A DNA stretch of 64,000 nt from Bacteriovoracales bacterium. GTDB taxonomy: Bacteria > Bdellovibrionota > Bacteriovoracia > Bacteriovoracales > Bacteriovoracaceae. The notes under the pieces are model-generated. The model was given only the letters and a program-made list of their open reading frames with translations. It searched no databases and was not told the DNA's origin. Positions 1 through 9,024 of this stretch are shown here, in pieces (positions within the stretch are counted from its first letter, which is position 1; each line of letters opens with the position of its first letter). The position numbers and the translations under genes were made by a program. The stretch covers positions 1 through 64,000 of the forward strand of contig JAOMEV010000004.1 in the NCBI GenBank assembly GCA_028346125.1, in the 5' to 3' direction.

Positions 1-160
1 CAAAATAGTATTTACAGGTAAGATATTTATTTTTTTATTTTCACTTTTATTGATGTTACCTTTTGGTGCGAGTGATTATATTTTCGCATTTTCTCTTTTA
101 TTAATATTCCTATTTATGTCACTTGTTTTAAGCTTAGAAAAAAATAGAATATGGTTGTAA
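1..160 (+). CDS. ftsX: C-terminal end of a membrane protein, probably FtsX (partial)
   Basis: The open frame runs in from the left edge (codons in phase with base 2) and stops with TAA at 158-160, giving the last 52 residues. They form two hydrophobic segments separated by a short polar GASDY turn and end in a short charged tail. FtsX is the permease-like partner of the ATPase FtsE, and together they control cell-wall hydrolase activators at the division site. The identification rests on the membrane topology and on the next gene, which encodes an EnvC-like activator, the usual FtsEX partner. The stop overlaps the start of that gene by 10 bases. Too little is present to exclude another membrane protein. 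Confidence 0.6.
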   Translation, partial: KIVFTGKIFIFLFSLLLMLPFGASDYIFAFSLLLIFLFMSLVLSLEKNRIWL

Positions 161-1167
161 AATTAATATCCCTCTTTTTTTGTATTTACTCTGTTGAAGG
201 AATTTCTGCGTATAATAAAATAAAGCGTGGATTAATGTCTGATAAATTTAAAAACAAGCTTTTAGCGCAAGAAAAAAAAATAATTAGTCTTAAGAAAACA
301 TTCATAAATCTTGAAAAATCATTAGGCAAAAATAATAAAAGTTTTTCAAAAATAGAAAAAGAAAAAAACTCTTTGGAAAATTCAATGTTTTTTCTTAGGA
401 GTGAGTTAGATAAAAATGAATTGCTTTTAAAAAATAAGATATTTAAAACAAGACGAATGTTTTCTGATTTTATTTTACATTCATTCGAAAAGGATCAAGA
501 TTTTGAATTTTTAATTCAAAAAGAATTTTATTCCTCGAGTTTGAAAAAAAATATGACTGAGATCCAGTTAAATATAGATTTTAATTTGAGGTTAAAAAAA
601 GAAATAAAAAACCTAATATCTAAATTTAAAAATTATGAAAAAGTTCAAAAAAATTTAATGAATCTTTTGGTTACAATGGAGAGAGAGAGAAAACAGGTAA
701 AGGGAAAGTATAACTTTCTAATGAGAACTAAGAAAAAACTTGAATCTAAATATAAACGATTTGGGAAAAGTATAAAGAGACCATTTTACTCAGGAAAGTT
801 AAGGCTTCCTTTAACTAAATATTTTAAGATCAAATATAAAGAAAAGGGGATAACTTTTTTTTATAATAAAAAGGGGCCTGTCTTTTCATCAGAAAAAGGG
901 AAAGTTGTTTATTCTGGACAATTGTCTACTTATGGCGAGGTCATTATTATTGACCATGGTCATGAAACTAAAACTGTTTTGTTGGGGAAATTTTTGAGTT
1001 TACCTGAAAAGGGAACTAGAGTTAAAAAAGGACAAATTATTAGTTATCTGGATTCGAAAAATAAAATTCGGAAGCTTTATTTTGAAGTAAGAAAAATGGG
1101 TAAGGTACAAAATACAATGAGATTTTTAAACAAAAAGCTCATACTAAGTAAAATGACAACAATCTAG
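151..1167 (+). CDS. envC: EnvC-like murein hydrolase activator (degenerate LytM domain)
   Basis: The 338-residue protein has an N-terminal hydrophobic signal segment (about residues 1-20), a long Lys/Glu-rich coiled coil (about 25-205) and a C-terminal LytM/M23 fold (about 215-330). The LytM part keeps the IIIDHGH strand, but the zinc ligands of active enzymes are missing: there is no HxxxD motif, and the final HxH is replaced by LYFEVR. Degenerate LytM proteins of the EnvC/NlpD type do not cut murein; they switch on amidases. Order and overlap with the upstream FtsX-like end fit the FtsEX-EnvC pathway in the periplasm. No strong ribosome binding site precedes the ATG, consistent with translational coupling to the overlapping upstream gene. 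Confidence 0.75.
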   Translation: MVVKLISLFFCIYSVEGISAYNKIKRGLMSDKFKNKLLAQEKKIISLKKTFINLEKSLGKNNKSFSKIEKEKNSLENSMFFLRSELDKNELLLKNKIFKTRRMFSDFILHSFEKDQDFEFLIQKEFYSSSLKKNMTEIQLNIDFNLRLKKEIKNLISKFKNYEKVQKNLMNLLVTMERERKQVKGKYNFLMRTKKKLESKYKRFGKSIKRPFYSGKLRLPLTKYFKIKYKEKGITFFYNKKGPVFSSEKGKVVYSGQLSTYGEVIIIDHGHETKTVLLGKFLSLPEKGTRVKKGQIISYLDSKNKIRKLYFEVRKMGKVQNTMRFLNKKLILSKMTTI

Positions 1168-1180
1168 TTTCGAGGTGTTT

Positions 1181-2572
1181 ATGTTTACGGTTATGAATTT
1201 TAAAATTATTTTAATTTTGTTATTTGTATTCACAAATAACATTTCTTTTTCAGTAGATAAAAACAAAGATTCACGCTTCGAAAAGTTAGATCTTTTTAAT
1301 AGGGTCCTATATCTTGTTGAATCACAATATTATAGGCAAGTAGATTCTGAGAAACTTATTGAAGGAGCAATTAAGGGAATGATGGATACTTTAGACCCCC
1401 ATTCTGCTTACTTGGGAAAGGATATTTTTTCTAAAGTTCAAGAAGATACAAAAGGTGAATTTGGAGGTCTTGGGATTGAAGTCACCCAAAAAGATGGAAT
1501 GATTATTATTATAACACCTATTGATGATACACCTGCTTATAGGGCCGGATTAAAGTCTGGAGATAGGATTGTTGAAATTAACCATGAGTCAACCATAGGA
1601 CTTAACCTTGATCAAGTTGTTGAAAGAATGAGAGGTGTACCTAAAAGTAAAATAATAATAGGCGTTGTTAGAGAAGGAGTTGAAGGGGTTAGGAGATTTA
1701 CTATTATTAGGGAAGTTATAAAAATAAAACCCGTTAAGGCCTATCTTTTAGAAAATAGGTTTCTTTTTGTTCGATTGACACAATTTCAAAAAAACTCTGC
1801 CAGAATGATTGAAAAAGAGCTTACTAGGCTTAAGAAAAAGTCGTTGAAAAATGGAGGTCCACTTGGGATTATCCTCGATCTTAGGGCCAACCCAGGGGGA
1901 CTTTTGGAGGAGGCCATAAACGTTTCATCACTTTTTTTAAAAGAAGGTGTTGTTGTTGCAATTGAAGGTAAGGATTCAAAAAATAGCGAGAAAAGATATG
2001 TGAAAAAGGGAGGGTATAAAAATTTAAAGACTCCTATGGTTTTACTGATTAATGGATCAAGTGCTTCTGCTTCTGAGATTGTCGCAGGTGCCCTGCAAGA
2101 TAAAAAGAGGGCCGTTTTAATGGGAAGCAGGACTTTTGGAAAGGGATCAGTTCAAACAGTCGCAAAGATTGATGATGAAAAAGGAGTTAAACTAACTATT
2201 GCTCAATACATGACGCCAAATGGAAGAAAAATTCAGGCAATTGGGATTGATCCAGATGTTTACGTAGAGCAATTAGATAACGCTTGGAGAAGTATGACCA
2301 AAACTGGAAGCTTTATTAGGGAAAAAGATTTAAGAAATCACTTAACTGCAACAATTGAAACAGCTAAAGAAAAGAAAGATAGAGAGAAAACTGAAAGGCT
2401 TGAAAGAATTGAAACCATTAAAAAAATTAATATTAAAAAACGTCTGAAAAGGATTAAGGAAGACTCTAAAAGCAAAGAATTTGTCTACAGAAAATACAAC
2501 CCAAGTGATGATTTTCAGGTTTTTCAGGCCCTTAATTTTTTAAAAGGGATTGCAAAAATTAAAAATAAGTAG
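1181..2572 (+). CDS. ctpA: C-terminal processing peptidase CtpA (S41)
   Basis: This is a 463-residue secreted serine peptidase. A signal peptide (about 1-25) is followed by a PDZ domain (about 90-165) and an S41 catalytic domain. The catalytic serine lies in the SASASE motif and the lysine in GKGSVQ, both intact. The C-terminal 100 residues are Lys/Glu rich. CtpA enzymes trim or degrade periplasmic proteins, often including cell-wall hydrolases, which fits the EnvC-like neighbour. I chose ATG 1181 because GAGG sits 5 bases upstream; an in-frame GTG at 1175 overlaps that ribosome binding site and is less likely. It begins 13 bases after the envC stop, so the two are probably cotranscribed. A second S41 peptidase (Prc) lies at 34801. 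Confidence 0.88.
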   Translation: MFTVMNFKIILILLFVFTNNISFSVDKNKDSRFEKLDLFNRVLYLVESQYYRQVDSEKLIEGAIKGMMDTLDPHSAYLGKDIFSKVQEDTKGEFGGLGIEVTQKDGMIIIITPIDDTPAYRAGLKSGDRIVEINHESTIGLNLDQVVERMRGVPKSKIIIGVVREGVEGVRRFTIIREVIKIKPVKAYLLENRFLFVRLTQFQKNSARMIEKELTRLKKKSLKNGGPLGIILDLRANPGGLLEEAINVSSLFLKEGVVVAIEGKDSKNSEKRYVKKGGYKNLKTPMVLLINGSSASASEIVAGALQDKKRAVLMGSRTFGKGSVQTVAKIDDEKGVKLTIAQYMTPNGRKIQAIGIDPDVYVEQLDNAWRSMTKTGSFIREKDLRNHLTATIETAKEKKDREKTERLERIETIKKINIKKRLKRIKEDSKSKEFVYRKYNPSDDFQVFQALNFLKGIAKIKNK

Positions 2573-2621
2573 GACATTCTAAGCAGATATTTCAACCAAT
2601 AACTTTTTTTGACGCCTCGTT

Positions 2622-3902
2622 ATGGATGCATTAACTGTTTCTCAAGTAATTAATAGAATAAAAAACCTTATAGAGTCCCAGTTGGACTACGTCACTGTAG
2701 TAGGGGAGCTAATAAATTTAAGCTCTTCAGGAGCAGGGCATTGGTACTTTTCCTTAACTGATTCGAATACCATTTTAGCTGCGGCTTTGTTTCGGATGGA
2801 TGCACACCGAAATCCTTTAATAAAAAAAATAAAGTCAGGAGACAAGGTTGTTTGTCACGGTAAAATCAATGTTTATCCTAAAAAAGGAACATTCCAACTT
2901 ATAGTTAATAGTATAAACCCCATCGGTAAAGGTGAGCTGAAGGAGAAGTTTGAGCTTCTTAAAACAAAGCTAGCTAGAGAAGGCCTCTTTGATCTAGAAA
3001 AGAAAAAAAAGATACCAAAGTTTCCCAAAAAAATAGGAATAATAACCTCTATTGATGGAGCAGCTATCCAAGATTTTCTTAAGATTTATAAAAGAAGATC
3101 TCTTTGGAATAACATAATTGTTTGCCCTGCATTGGTTCAAGGAGAGCAGTCTTCTGCGAGTTTAAGGAAGGCACTAGAAAAAATGATAAGGTATGATTTG
3201 CAATCTTCTCCAGAGCAAAAGCTTGATGCTCTCATTTTGAGTAGAGGGGGGGGGAGCCTGGAAGATTTATGGTCATTTAATGACGAGGGATTGGCCTGGG
3301 ATATTTTTAATTGCCCCATCCCTGTGATCAGTGCTGTCGGCCATGAAGTAGACTTTACTATTTCGGATTACGTTTCTGACTTTAGGTGTGAAACACCTTC
3401 CGCGGCGGCAGAGCTTCTCAGTGAAGGACAAGTTCAGCTTCGTAGGCAACTACTTAATTATAAAAAAGGTTTAATTTCTTCAACAGAGAAAAAAATTGGG
3501 TACTTCCAAAGAAGGACAGAGCTACATGCCCCTAATGTAATAATGAGAGAGATTTGGAAGCTCTTCAATATTTACCAACGAAAACTACAAAGGTTCGAGA
3601 TAAAAAATCGGCTTTTTGAGTTGGTTAAAATACATGAAAAAAGTCAGAGACTTGATGACTTGAGTGATACTATGTTCCATGATATTGACTCTTTAATGTT
3701 GAAAATTCAAAATAACTTGGAAACAAAGTTTGAGATGCTGCGCCTTTTGGACCCTGATAATATTTTAGGGAGAGGTTACTCCTATTTAAAGCATCAGAGA
3801 AAGGTCGTGAGCAATTATGAACGGTTTGATAAGATTAATGAAGGGGAAGAGCTTGAAATAGTTTTTCAAGATGGAAAGGGAAAAGTCCAAAAAATTCAAT
3901 AG
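2622..3902 (+). CDS. xseA: Exodeoxyribonuclease VII large subunit
   Basis: The 426-residue protein has an N-terminal OB fold (about 1-105, with the GHWYFSLTD strand) and the Exonuclease VII large-subunit catalytic region, including GIITSIDGAAIQDF, ILSRGGGSLEDLWSFN and the SAVGHE motif. The C-terminal part is a long helical segment ending in GRGYSYL, typical of XseA. The enzyme degrades single-stranded DNA from either end and needs several copies of a small XseB subunit. No recognisable xseB lies next to it or elsewhere in this window. The gene starts 49 bases after ctpA; its ribosome binding site is weak. Confidence 0.93.
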   Translation: MDALTVSQVINRIKNLIESQLDYVTVVGELINLSSSGAGHWYFSLTDSNTILAAALFRMDAHRNPLIKKIKSGDKVVCHGKINVYPKKGTFQLIVNSINPIGKGELKEKFELLKTKLAREGLFDLEKKKKIPKFPKKIGIITSIDGAAIQDFLKIYKRRSLWNNIIVCPALVQGEQSSASLRKALEKMIRYDLQSSPEQKLDALILSRGGGSLEDLWSFNDEGLAWDIFNCPIPVISAVGHEVDFTISDYVSDFRCETPSAAAELLSEGQVQLRRQLLNYKKGLISSTEKKIGYFQRRTELHAPNVIMREIWKLFNIYQRKLQRFEIKNRLFELVKIHEKSQRLDDLSDTMFHDIDSLMLKIQNNLETKFEMLRLLDPDNILGRGYSYLKHQRKVVSNYERFDKINEGEELEIVFQDGKGKVQKIQ

Positions 3903-3916
3903 CAAGGAAATGAAGT

Positions 3917-4843
3917 TTGAATCAAAAATATATGTTTCAGTTCTTGATCTTTTTGTTAGTGTCATGCTCTCAAGACAGGGTTATTAATGTTGAGAGGAAG
4001 CTTCAGCATATACCGCCAAAAAAAATACTTGCACCAATCAAAAAGATCGCCAGGACTGCGATTAAATATAGGCCTTATTCAGGCACGGTAAGACCTGGAG
4101 AAGTTTATAAATTAAGGATCAAACCACCATCTTTTGATAATAATGGAATTCTGACTTGTAGAAATAAAAAAGTACCTTTCTTTATTAAAAATAACTTTTT
4201 GATAGCCTATGTTTCTGAGTCCTACTTTTCAAAGAAAAGCCCTTTTAGATGTCACTTTTCCTCAAAAGAATTCAAAATAAATGTCGCAAAATTTGATGTA
4301 GAAGACAAAAAATTTCCTTTTGAGAAATTGAAAGTGGATAAGAAAAGAGTCCATTATTCTAAGAAAAACTTAAAGAGAATACTTAGAGAACAAAAAGAGT
4401 TGAATATGATCTATAAGAGTGGAGAAGAGGTACCACTTTTTCTTACCCCCTTTAGGTTGCCTCTTAGATCGAAGATTACAAGCATTTATGGCACAAGAAG
4501 GCTTTTTAATAATAATAAAAAATCACAGCATCTTGGGACAGATTATAGGGCAAGAATTGGAAGGCGTATCAGAAGCTCCAACGCAGGAAAGGTCGTTCTT
4601 TCAAAAGACCTCTTTTTTTCCGGTAAAACTGTCATTATTGATCATGGTTTGGGAATCTTTACTCTTTACGGGCATTTGTCAAAAGCATTCTCAAAAAATG
4701 GAGAGATCCTTCCAAAAAATGCTCTTCTTGGCCTTGCTGGAATGACAGGGAGAGTGACGGGACCTCATTTACACTGGGGGGTTAAGGTTCATGGTAATTG
4801 GATTGATGGGAAGTCTTTAATCGAACAGTCATTAAAAAAGTAG
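3917..4843 (+). CDS. M23 metallopeptidase lipoprotein
   Basis: The 308-residue protein has a lipoprotein signal ending in LLVSC (lipid cysteine about residue 17), an unassigned middle region and a C-terminal peptidase M23 domain. The zinc ligands are intact: H205 and D209 (HLGTD) and H284/H286 (HLHWG). It is therefore predicted to be an active murein endopeptidase anchored to a membrane, in contrast to the inactive LytM protein at 151. TTG at 3917 is chosen as start because AAGGAAA lies 6 bases upstream; the next ATG is at 3932 inside the signal peptide. It follows xseA by 14 bases and is likely in the same operon. The natural substrate, self or prey murein, cannot be told. Confidence 0.85.
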   Translation: MNQKYMFQFLIFLLVSCSQDRVINVERKLQHIPPKKILAPIKKIARTAIKYRPYSGTVRPGEVYKLRIKPPSFDNNGILTCRNKKVPFFIKNNFLIAYVSESYFSKKSPFRCHFSSKEFKINVAKFDVEDKKFPFEKLKVDKKRVHYSKKNLKRILREQKELNMIYKSGEEVPLFLTPFRLPLRSKITSIYGTRRLFNNNKKSQHLGTDYRARIGRRIRSSNAGKVVLSKDLFFSGKTVIIDHGLGIFTLYGHLSKAFSKNGEILPKNALLGLAGMTGRVTGPHLHWGVKVHGNWIDGKSLIEQSLKK

Positions 4844-4848
4844 GAAGA

Positions 4849-6216
4849 TTAATAAATGTATTCAAGAGGAAAGTTGAAAGGAGGAACTGTATCCAAAGAA
4901 AAATGATCTAACCTATTCAAAAACTCAGGGTTTTGTTTTTGAAAAGAACATCCCTCCAAGACAATGAAATCTTTTACTTGATTTTCAGAATATGACAAAA
5001 AGTTGAATAAAAAGTCCTTTAAATAAGGGTCGATACTGCTCTTTTTGTATTTATTTTTTTTGTACTTCGAATGTTTTGATTTCACATATTGAATGAGTTT
5101 TTTCTTATGGCCTGGGTATCTAAAAATTAGTCCAGTTTTTTTGTGTAAAGAATGTAGAGGGTAAACAATAAATTGCTCGGGAATCAAATGTCTTGCAATG
5201 ACAAATTGCCCTGAGAAATTTATTTTATCGGCCTCTTGATTATTACCATTCTCAGTAATATGCGATATTTTTAAAAACTCTACAATTTCTAACTTTAACT
5301 CTTTATTAAATTTACCAAAAATATTTGCAAAAATAATAAGAGGCTCTAAGAGAGTCCCAAATAATTTTATCGTAATTATTTCCCATTCTAAGGACTCAAG
5401 TTTATCTAAAATATAATGATGTTCTGAAGCTAAGTTTAAACAAGGCAGAGAAAATAGGATGACCCCATTTTTTCCCTTGATCGTAATGAGAAATGGCGTT
5501 TTGATTAAGCTTAGATCTCTTTTGATTTTTTCTTTATTATTTTGATTTCTTAAATGGATTCTATCTAATTCAAATTTATTTCTTGGATAATAGAGGTGAT
5601 TTATTTTTTTTATGCCTTTTTTTATAAAAATATTTAAGAAGTGTATAAGAAGCTCTGCTGTCGCAAAGGCATCATCTAAAGCGCGATGGGCCTTAGCATG
5701 TTTAATATCAAAGATTTTACTCATGTAATTGAGGTTTGAATTTAAAAGGTTAGGAATAAGGTATTTCGTCATAAGGTTAGTGCAAATACTCTGGTTTGTT
5801 CTTTCTGGTATATTAAGCCTTTTTAAAACTGAATTAAAAAAGGGAATATCGAATGAAGTATTATGAGCAACAAGGACAGAATCACCCATAAAGTCTAGGA
5901 TATCCTCTATAACTTCTCCGATTTTTGGGCAAGAAACGACATCTTCTTGAGCTATTGAGGTAAGCTTCTGAATAAAGTCTGGTATTTTTATTTCCGGATT
6001 AATTAGATAGTGTTTTTTTTCCACTATTTTTAAACTCTTGATTTTGATAAGCCCAATTTCAATTACTTTATCATGTTTATGGTTACCACCTGTTGTCTCA
6101 AGGTCAAAGACACAAAATTCAATGGAGCTAAGAAGCTTTTTAGACTCTAATTGGTTATTTTGGAGATTGCTATTGTTATGTTCCATATTGAAAGAGTCAG
6201 GCCAGTTGTTTTCCAT
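4849..6216 (-). CDS. DnaQ-like 3'-5' exonuclease with unassigned C-terminal domain
   Basis: Residues about 30-200 form a DEDDh exonuclease of the DNA polymerase III epsilon type: D38/E40 in FDLETTGG, the second Asp in AHNTSFD, and the HRALDDA motif near residue 180. This family removes nucleotides from 3' ends. The protein is 455 residues long, much longer than a bare epsilon subunit (about 180-250). The last 250 residues carry no motif I recognise and end in a Lys-rich stretch. It could be a dedicated proofreading subunit or a nuclease in repair. The start is not fixed: no clear ribosome binding site precedes ATG 6216 or the in-frame ATG at 6186. It converges with the M23 gene 5 bases away. 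Confidence 0.75.
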   Translation of the reverse strand: MENNWPDSFNMEHNNSNLQNNQLESKKLLSSIEFCVFDLETTGGNHKHDKVIEIGLIKIKSLKIVEKKHYLINPEIKIPDFIQKLTSIAQEDVVSCPKIGEVIEDILDFMGDSVLVAHNTSFDIPFFNSVLKRLNIPERTNQSICTNLMTKYLIPNLLNSNLNYMSKIFDIKHAKAHRALDDAFATAELLIHFLNIFIKKGIKKINHLYYPRNKFELDRIHLRNQNNKEKIKRDLSLIKTPFLITIKGKNGVILFSLPCLNLASEHHYILDKLESLEWEIITIKLFGTLLEPLIIFANIFGKFNKELKLEIVEFLKISHITENGNNQEADKINFSGQFVIARHLIPEQFIVYPLHSLHKKTGLIFRYPGHKKKLIQYVKSKHSKYKKNKYKKSSIDPYLKDFLFNFLSYSENQVKDFIVLEGCSFQKQNPEFLNRLDHFSLDTVPPFNFPLEYIY

Positions 6217-6262
6217 AGGTTTTATTCTACAATCTTATATAAAAAAATTGGATAGGGAAGTA

Positions 6263-6664
6263 TTATTCCTTAGTATGGTAAGTATCAGGGGTAAATGCTA
6301 AAGGTAAAAGATCCTTTATCAAAACCTTTTTTTCATCCCCAGCCTCGTTACCAATAATAACTTCGAGCTCATTGTCAGAGAATTCCGTCATAACTTGGAG
6401 ACAAAGGCCGCAAGGAGGCCATCCTGCTTTTGTATAAACATATATTTTAGAAATAGATTTTTCATTTTGAGAAACTGCTTTAAATATTGCGACCCTTTCA
6501 GCACAAACTGTCCCGCCAAAGCTACTGTTTTCTATATTGCAGCCTGAAAAATATTGTCCAGACTCCATTTGTATGGCGCTTCCCACCTGTGCATTGGAAT
6601 AGGGAGAGTGAGAATTTTTAGAGGCTTCAATGGCCAACTCTCTAAGTTTTTGGTGATCGTTCAT
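6263..6664 (-). CDS. cdd: Cytidine deaminase
   Basis: This is a 133-residue homotetrameric-type cytidine deaminase. The catalytic CAERVA motif (zinc Cys and proton-shuttling Glu) and the PPCGLC zinc motif are both present, as is the substrate loop GCNIENSSFGGT. It converts cytidine and deoxycytidine to uridine and deoxyuridine. ATG 6664 is preferred because GAGGA lies 8 bases upstream; a GTG at 6682 would give six extra residues. It is the last gene of a minus-strand salvage operon after deoA and punA, beginning 4 bases after the punA stop. Its product uridine/deoxyuridine feeds the phosphorylase encoded by deoA. Confidence 0.93.
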   Translation of the reverse strand: MNDHQKLRELAIEASKNSHSPYSNAQVGSAIQMESGQYFSGCNIENSSFGGTVCAERVAIFKAVSQNEKSISKIYVYTKAGWPPCGLCLQVMTEFSDNELEVIIGNEAGDEKKVLIKDLLPLAFTPDTYHTKE

Positions 6665-6668
6665 CGTT

Positions 6669-7493
6669 TTAATCCTCAACACCTAATCTGATGATTGTAT
6701 TTTTCAAAAGAGAGCTAAAGTATTCCATTACCTTGAGGGCCTGTTCTTTAATGTCTTCATGTTTAAGTGTTTCATTTTTTATTCCTGCTGCCATATTTGT
6801 TATACAGGAAAGACCACCAACTTTAATGCCTAAGTGGTTGGCCGCAATAGACTCGGGGACAGTACTCATACCTACCATGTCAGCACCGAGCGTTCTAAGC
6901 ATCTTAATTTCTGAAGGAGTTTCATACGTTGGTCCTAATAAACCAGCATAGACCCCACTTTTTATTTCTGTTCCCAATTTTTTCGCAGATTCTACAAAGG
7001 CTTCTTTTATTTCAGGGTGATAGGCGTGTGACATGTCAGGAAAACGCGGGCCGAACTCAGAGTTATTGGGTCCGATAAGAGGGTTTTTTCCAGTAAGGTT
7101 AATATGGTCATCAATAAGGATAATATCCCCTGGAGAAAACTCAAGGTTGACACCACCAGCGGCATTGGTGAGAATAAGACTTTCGATACCCAGAGTGGCC
7201 AAGAGGCGGGTCGGAAAGACTACTTCTTCCATAGCATGTCCTTCATAGGCATGGATTCTACCCTGAAGAACTGCGATCTCAGTATTTTCAATTTTTCCAA
7301 TGATGAGTCTACCTTCATGGCCCTCAACGTTTGTTTTTTTAAAGTTTGGTATGTCTAAATAGGGGATAATTGTAGGGTTTTCAATTTTTTCAACAAACGC
7401 ACCCAACCCAGAGCCTAAGATAACGCCAACTTTTGGAGTACTGGTATGAATTGCCTGTATATATTTCGCAGATTGTTCTAGTTTCTCATACAT
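6669..7493 (-). CDS. punA: Purine nucleoside phosphorylase
   Basis: The 274-residue protein belongs to the trimeric PNP/MTAP family: the phosphate-binding GSGLG near the N-terminus, GHEGR, the QGRIHAYEGH segment, TNAAGGVN and the VGMSTVPE purine-site motif are all present. It splits purine ribo- and deoxyribonucleosides with phosphate, releasing base and sugar-1-phosphate. ATG 7493 is chosen because GGAG lies 9 bases upstream, and it overlaps the deoA stop as TAATG, indicating translational coupling; an ATG at 7508 lies inside deoA. With deoA and cdd it makes a complete nucleoside breakdown route, and nupC is encoded nearby. Confidence 0.93.
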   Translation of the reverse strand: MYEKLEQSAKYIQAIHTSTPKVGVILGSGLGAFVEKIENPTIIPYLDIPNFKKTNVEGHEGRLIIGKIENTEIAVLQGRIHAYEGHAMEEVVFPTRLLATLGIESLILTNAAGGVNLEFSPGDIILIDDHINLTGKNPLIGPNNSEFGPRFPDMSHAYHPEIKEAFVESAKKLGTEIKSGVYAGLLGPTYETPSEIKMLRTLGADMVGMSTVPESIAANHLGIKVGGLSCITNMAAGIKNETLKHEDIKEQALKVMEYFSSLLKNTIIRLGVED

Positions 7494-8887
7494 TAGTTGT
7501 AGCTCCATTTAATTGCCGTTTCGTAGATAAGAGGGCGTTTTTTGAGAGGTAATTTAGGCTTAATTTTTATATCTTTTTCCGTAAAGCTTTTGATTAAATT
7601 TAAGACAGTCTCTTTTTGATTGGCCCGATGGTAAATTGTTAAAATAGATTCGCCTTTTTTAACTTTGTGGCCAATTTTTTTGTGGAATATAAAACCGACA
7701 CCTGGATCAATTATATCCTCCTTTACGGCCCGTCCTCCACCTAACTTCACGCAATGAAGGCCAATGTTTTTTGTGTCCATAAAGGTGACATAGCCATCTT
7801 TTGTTGAAATTACAGGAGTTTTCTCTTCGGCCACATCGAATTTTGAATAGTCGTCAACATAGCTACTATCGCCCTCTTGTCCTTGAATAAGTTCTCTGAA
7901 TTTCTCTAAAGCGGTACCATTTTTTAAGGCTTCCTTGGCCATTTTTATTCCAGCTTTGTGAGTTTTTGCAAGACCAGCAATATGAATCATTCCACCGGCT
8001 AACTCTACTGATACTTTTGTAAGATCTTTTGGCCCATTTCCCCTGAGAGTTTCGATACTTTCGATAATCTCAAGGCTATTTCCCACGGCCATTCCGAGAG
8101 GTTCGGACATATCTGTTATCATTGTCATTATATTTTTATTGAATCTTAAGGCGGTATCTTGAAGACTTTTGGCGAGTTTTCGGGCCCTTGAGAGAGTCGT
8201 TAAAAAAGCCCCTTGCCCAGTTTTTATATCCATAACAATTCCACTGGCGCCCTCTGCTAGCTTTTTACTCATAATGGAAGCCGTTATAAGGGGGATGCAG
8301 TCAATGGTAGCCGTTACGTCTCTTAGGCCATAAATAATTTTGTCAGCAGGTGCTATGTCTTTGGTTTGTCCCATTAAAACGAGGTTATTTTTGTTCAGAA
8401 TTTCCTTAAATTTCTCTATGGAAAGCGCTGTTTTAAAACCTGGGATGGACTCTATTTTGTCTGTCGTCCCACCGGTGTGTCCAAGGCCTCGCCCTGAAAT
8501 CATGGGGATTTTTACTCCACAGGCTGCAGCTATTGGGGCTAAAATAAATGAAGTTTTATCCCCAACGCCTCCAGTAGAGTGTTTATCAATCACATGTTGT
8601 TCAGGAAAATGAAGAACCTCACCGGAATAAAGCATGGCATCAGTTAGAGCACTTGTTTCCTCTGCGTCAAGACCATTGATATGAATGGCCATAAGGAGGG
8701 CCGTCATTTGGTAATCGGCAATTTCTCCGGTTAAGAGACCGTTTATAAACCATTTAATTTCTTGATTAGAGAGGGTTTCACCTTGACTTTTTTTTTGGAG
8801 GATTTTGTAAGCCGAAAAATCGGCGGCCAAGTTTTTCAGTTTTTCGGGGCTTTCAAGCTTTTTTTTTGAAATTTGGTCTTCTATCAT
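7493..8887 (-). CDS. deoA: Thymidine/pyrimidine nucleoside phosphorylase
   Basis: The 464-residue protein shows the family signature KHSTGGVGDK, GRGLGHTGGT and the SIMSKKLAEG segment, and has the usual helical N-terminal, alpha/beta middle and C-terminal biotin-like subdomains. It phosphorolyses thymidine, deoxyuridine and possibly uridine to base plus (deoxy)ribose-1-phosphate. AGGGA 6 bases upstream of ATG 8887 supports the start. It is the first gene of the deoA-punA-cdd operon. Substrate preference between thymidine and uridine cannot be decided from sequence alone. An N-terminal extension of about 20 residues precedes the family core. Confidence 0.92.
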   Translation of the reverse strand: MIEDQISKKKLESPEKLKNLAADFSAYKILQKKSQGETLSNQEIKWFINGLLTGEIADYQMTALLMAIHINGLDAEETSALTDAMLYSGEVLHFPEQHVIDKHSTGGVGDKTSFILAPIAAACGVKIPMISGRGLGHTGGTTDKIESIPGFKTALSIEKFKEILNKNNLVLMGQTKDIAPADKIIYGLRDVTATIDCIPLITASIMSKKLAEGASGIVMDIKTGQGAFLTTLSRARKLAKSLQDTALRFNKNIMTMITDMSEPLGMAVGNSLEIIESIETLRGNGPKDLTKVSVELAGGMIHIAGLAKTHKAGIKMAKEALKNGTALEKFRELIQGQEGDSSYVDDYSKFDVAEEKTPVISTKDGYVTFMDTKNIGLHCVKLGGGRAVKEDIIDPGVGFIFHKKIGHKVKKGESILTIYHRANQKETVLNLIKSFTEKDIKIKPKLPLKKRPLIYETAIKWSYN

Positions 8888-9024
8888 AAGTATTCCCTAA
8901 GATTAATTTGGAAAGCTTTTCTCAAAAAGGTCTAACATAGTATTCTTAATTCTCATGAGTTGTAAATATGAAAGGACTTTAATAACCTATTAGTTCTTAG
9001 GACCACGGAAATAGGGAACCAACT

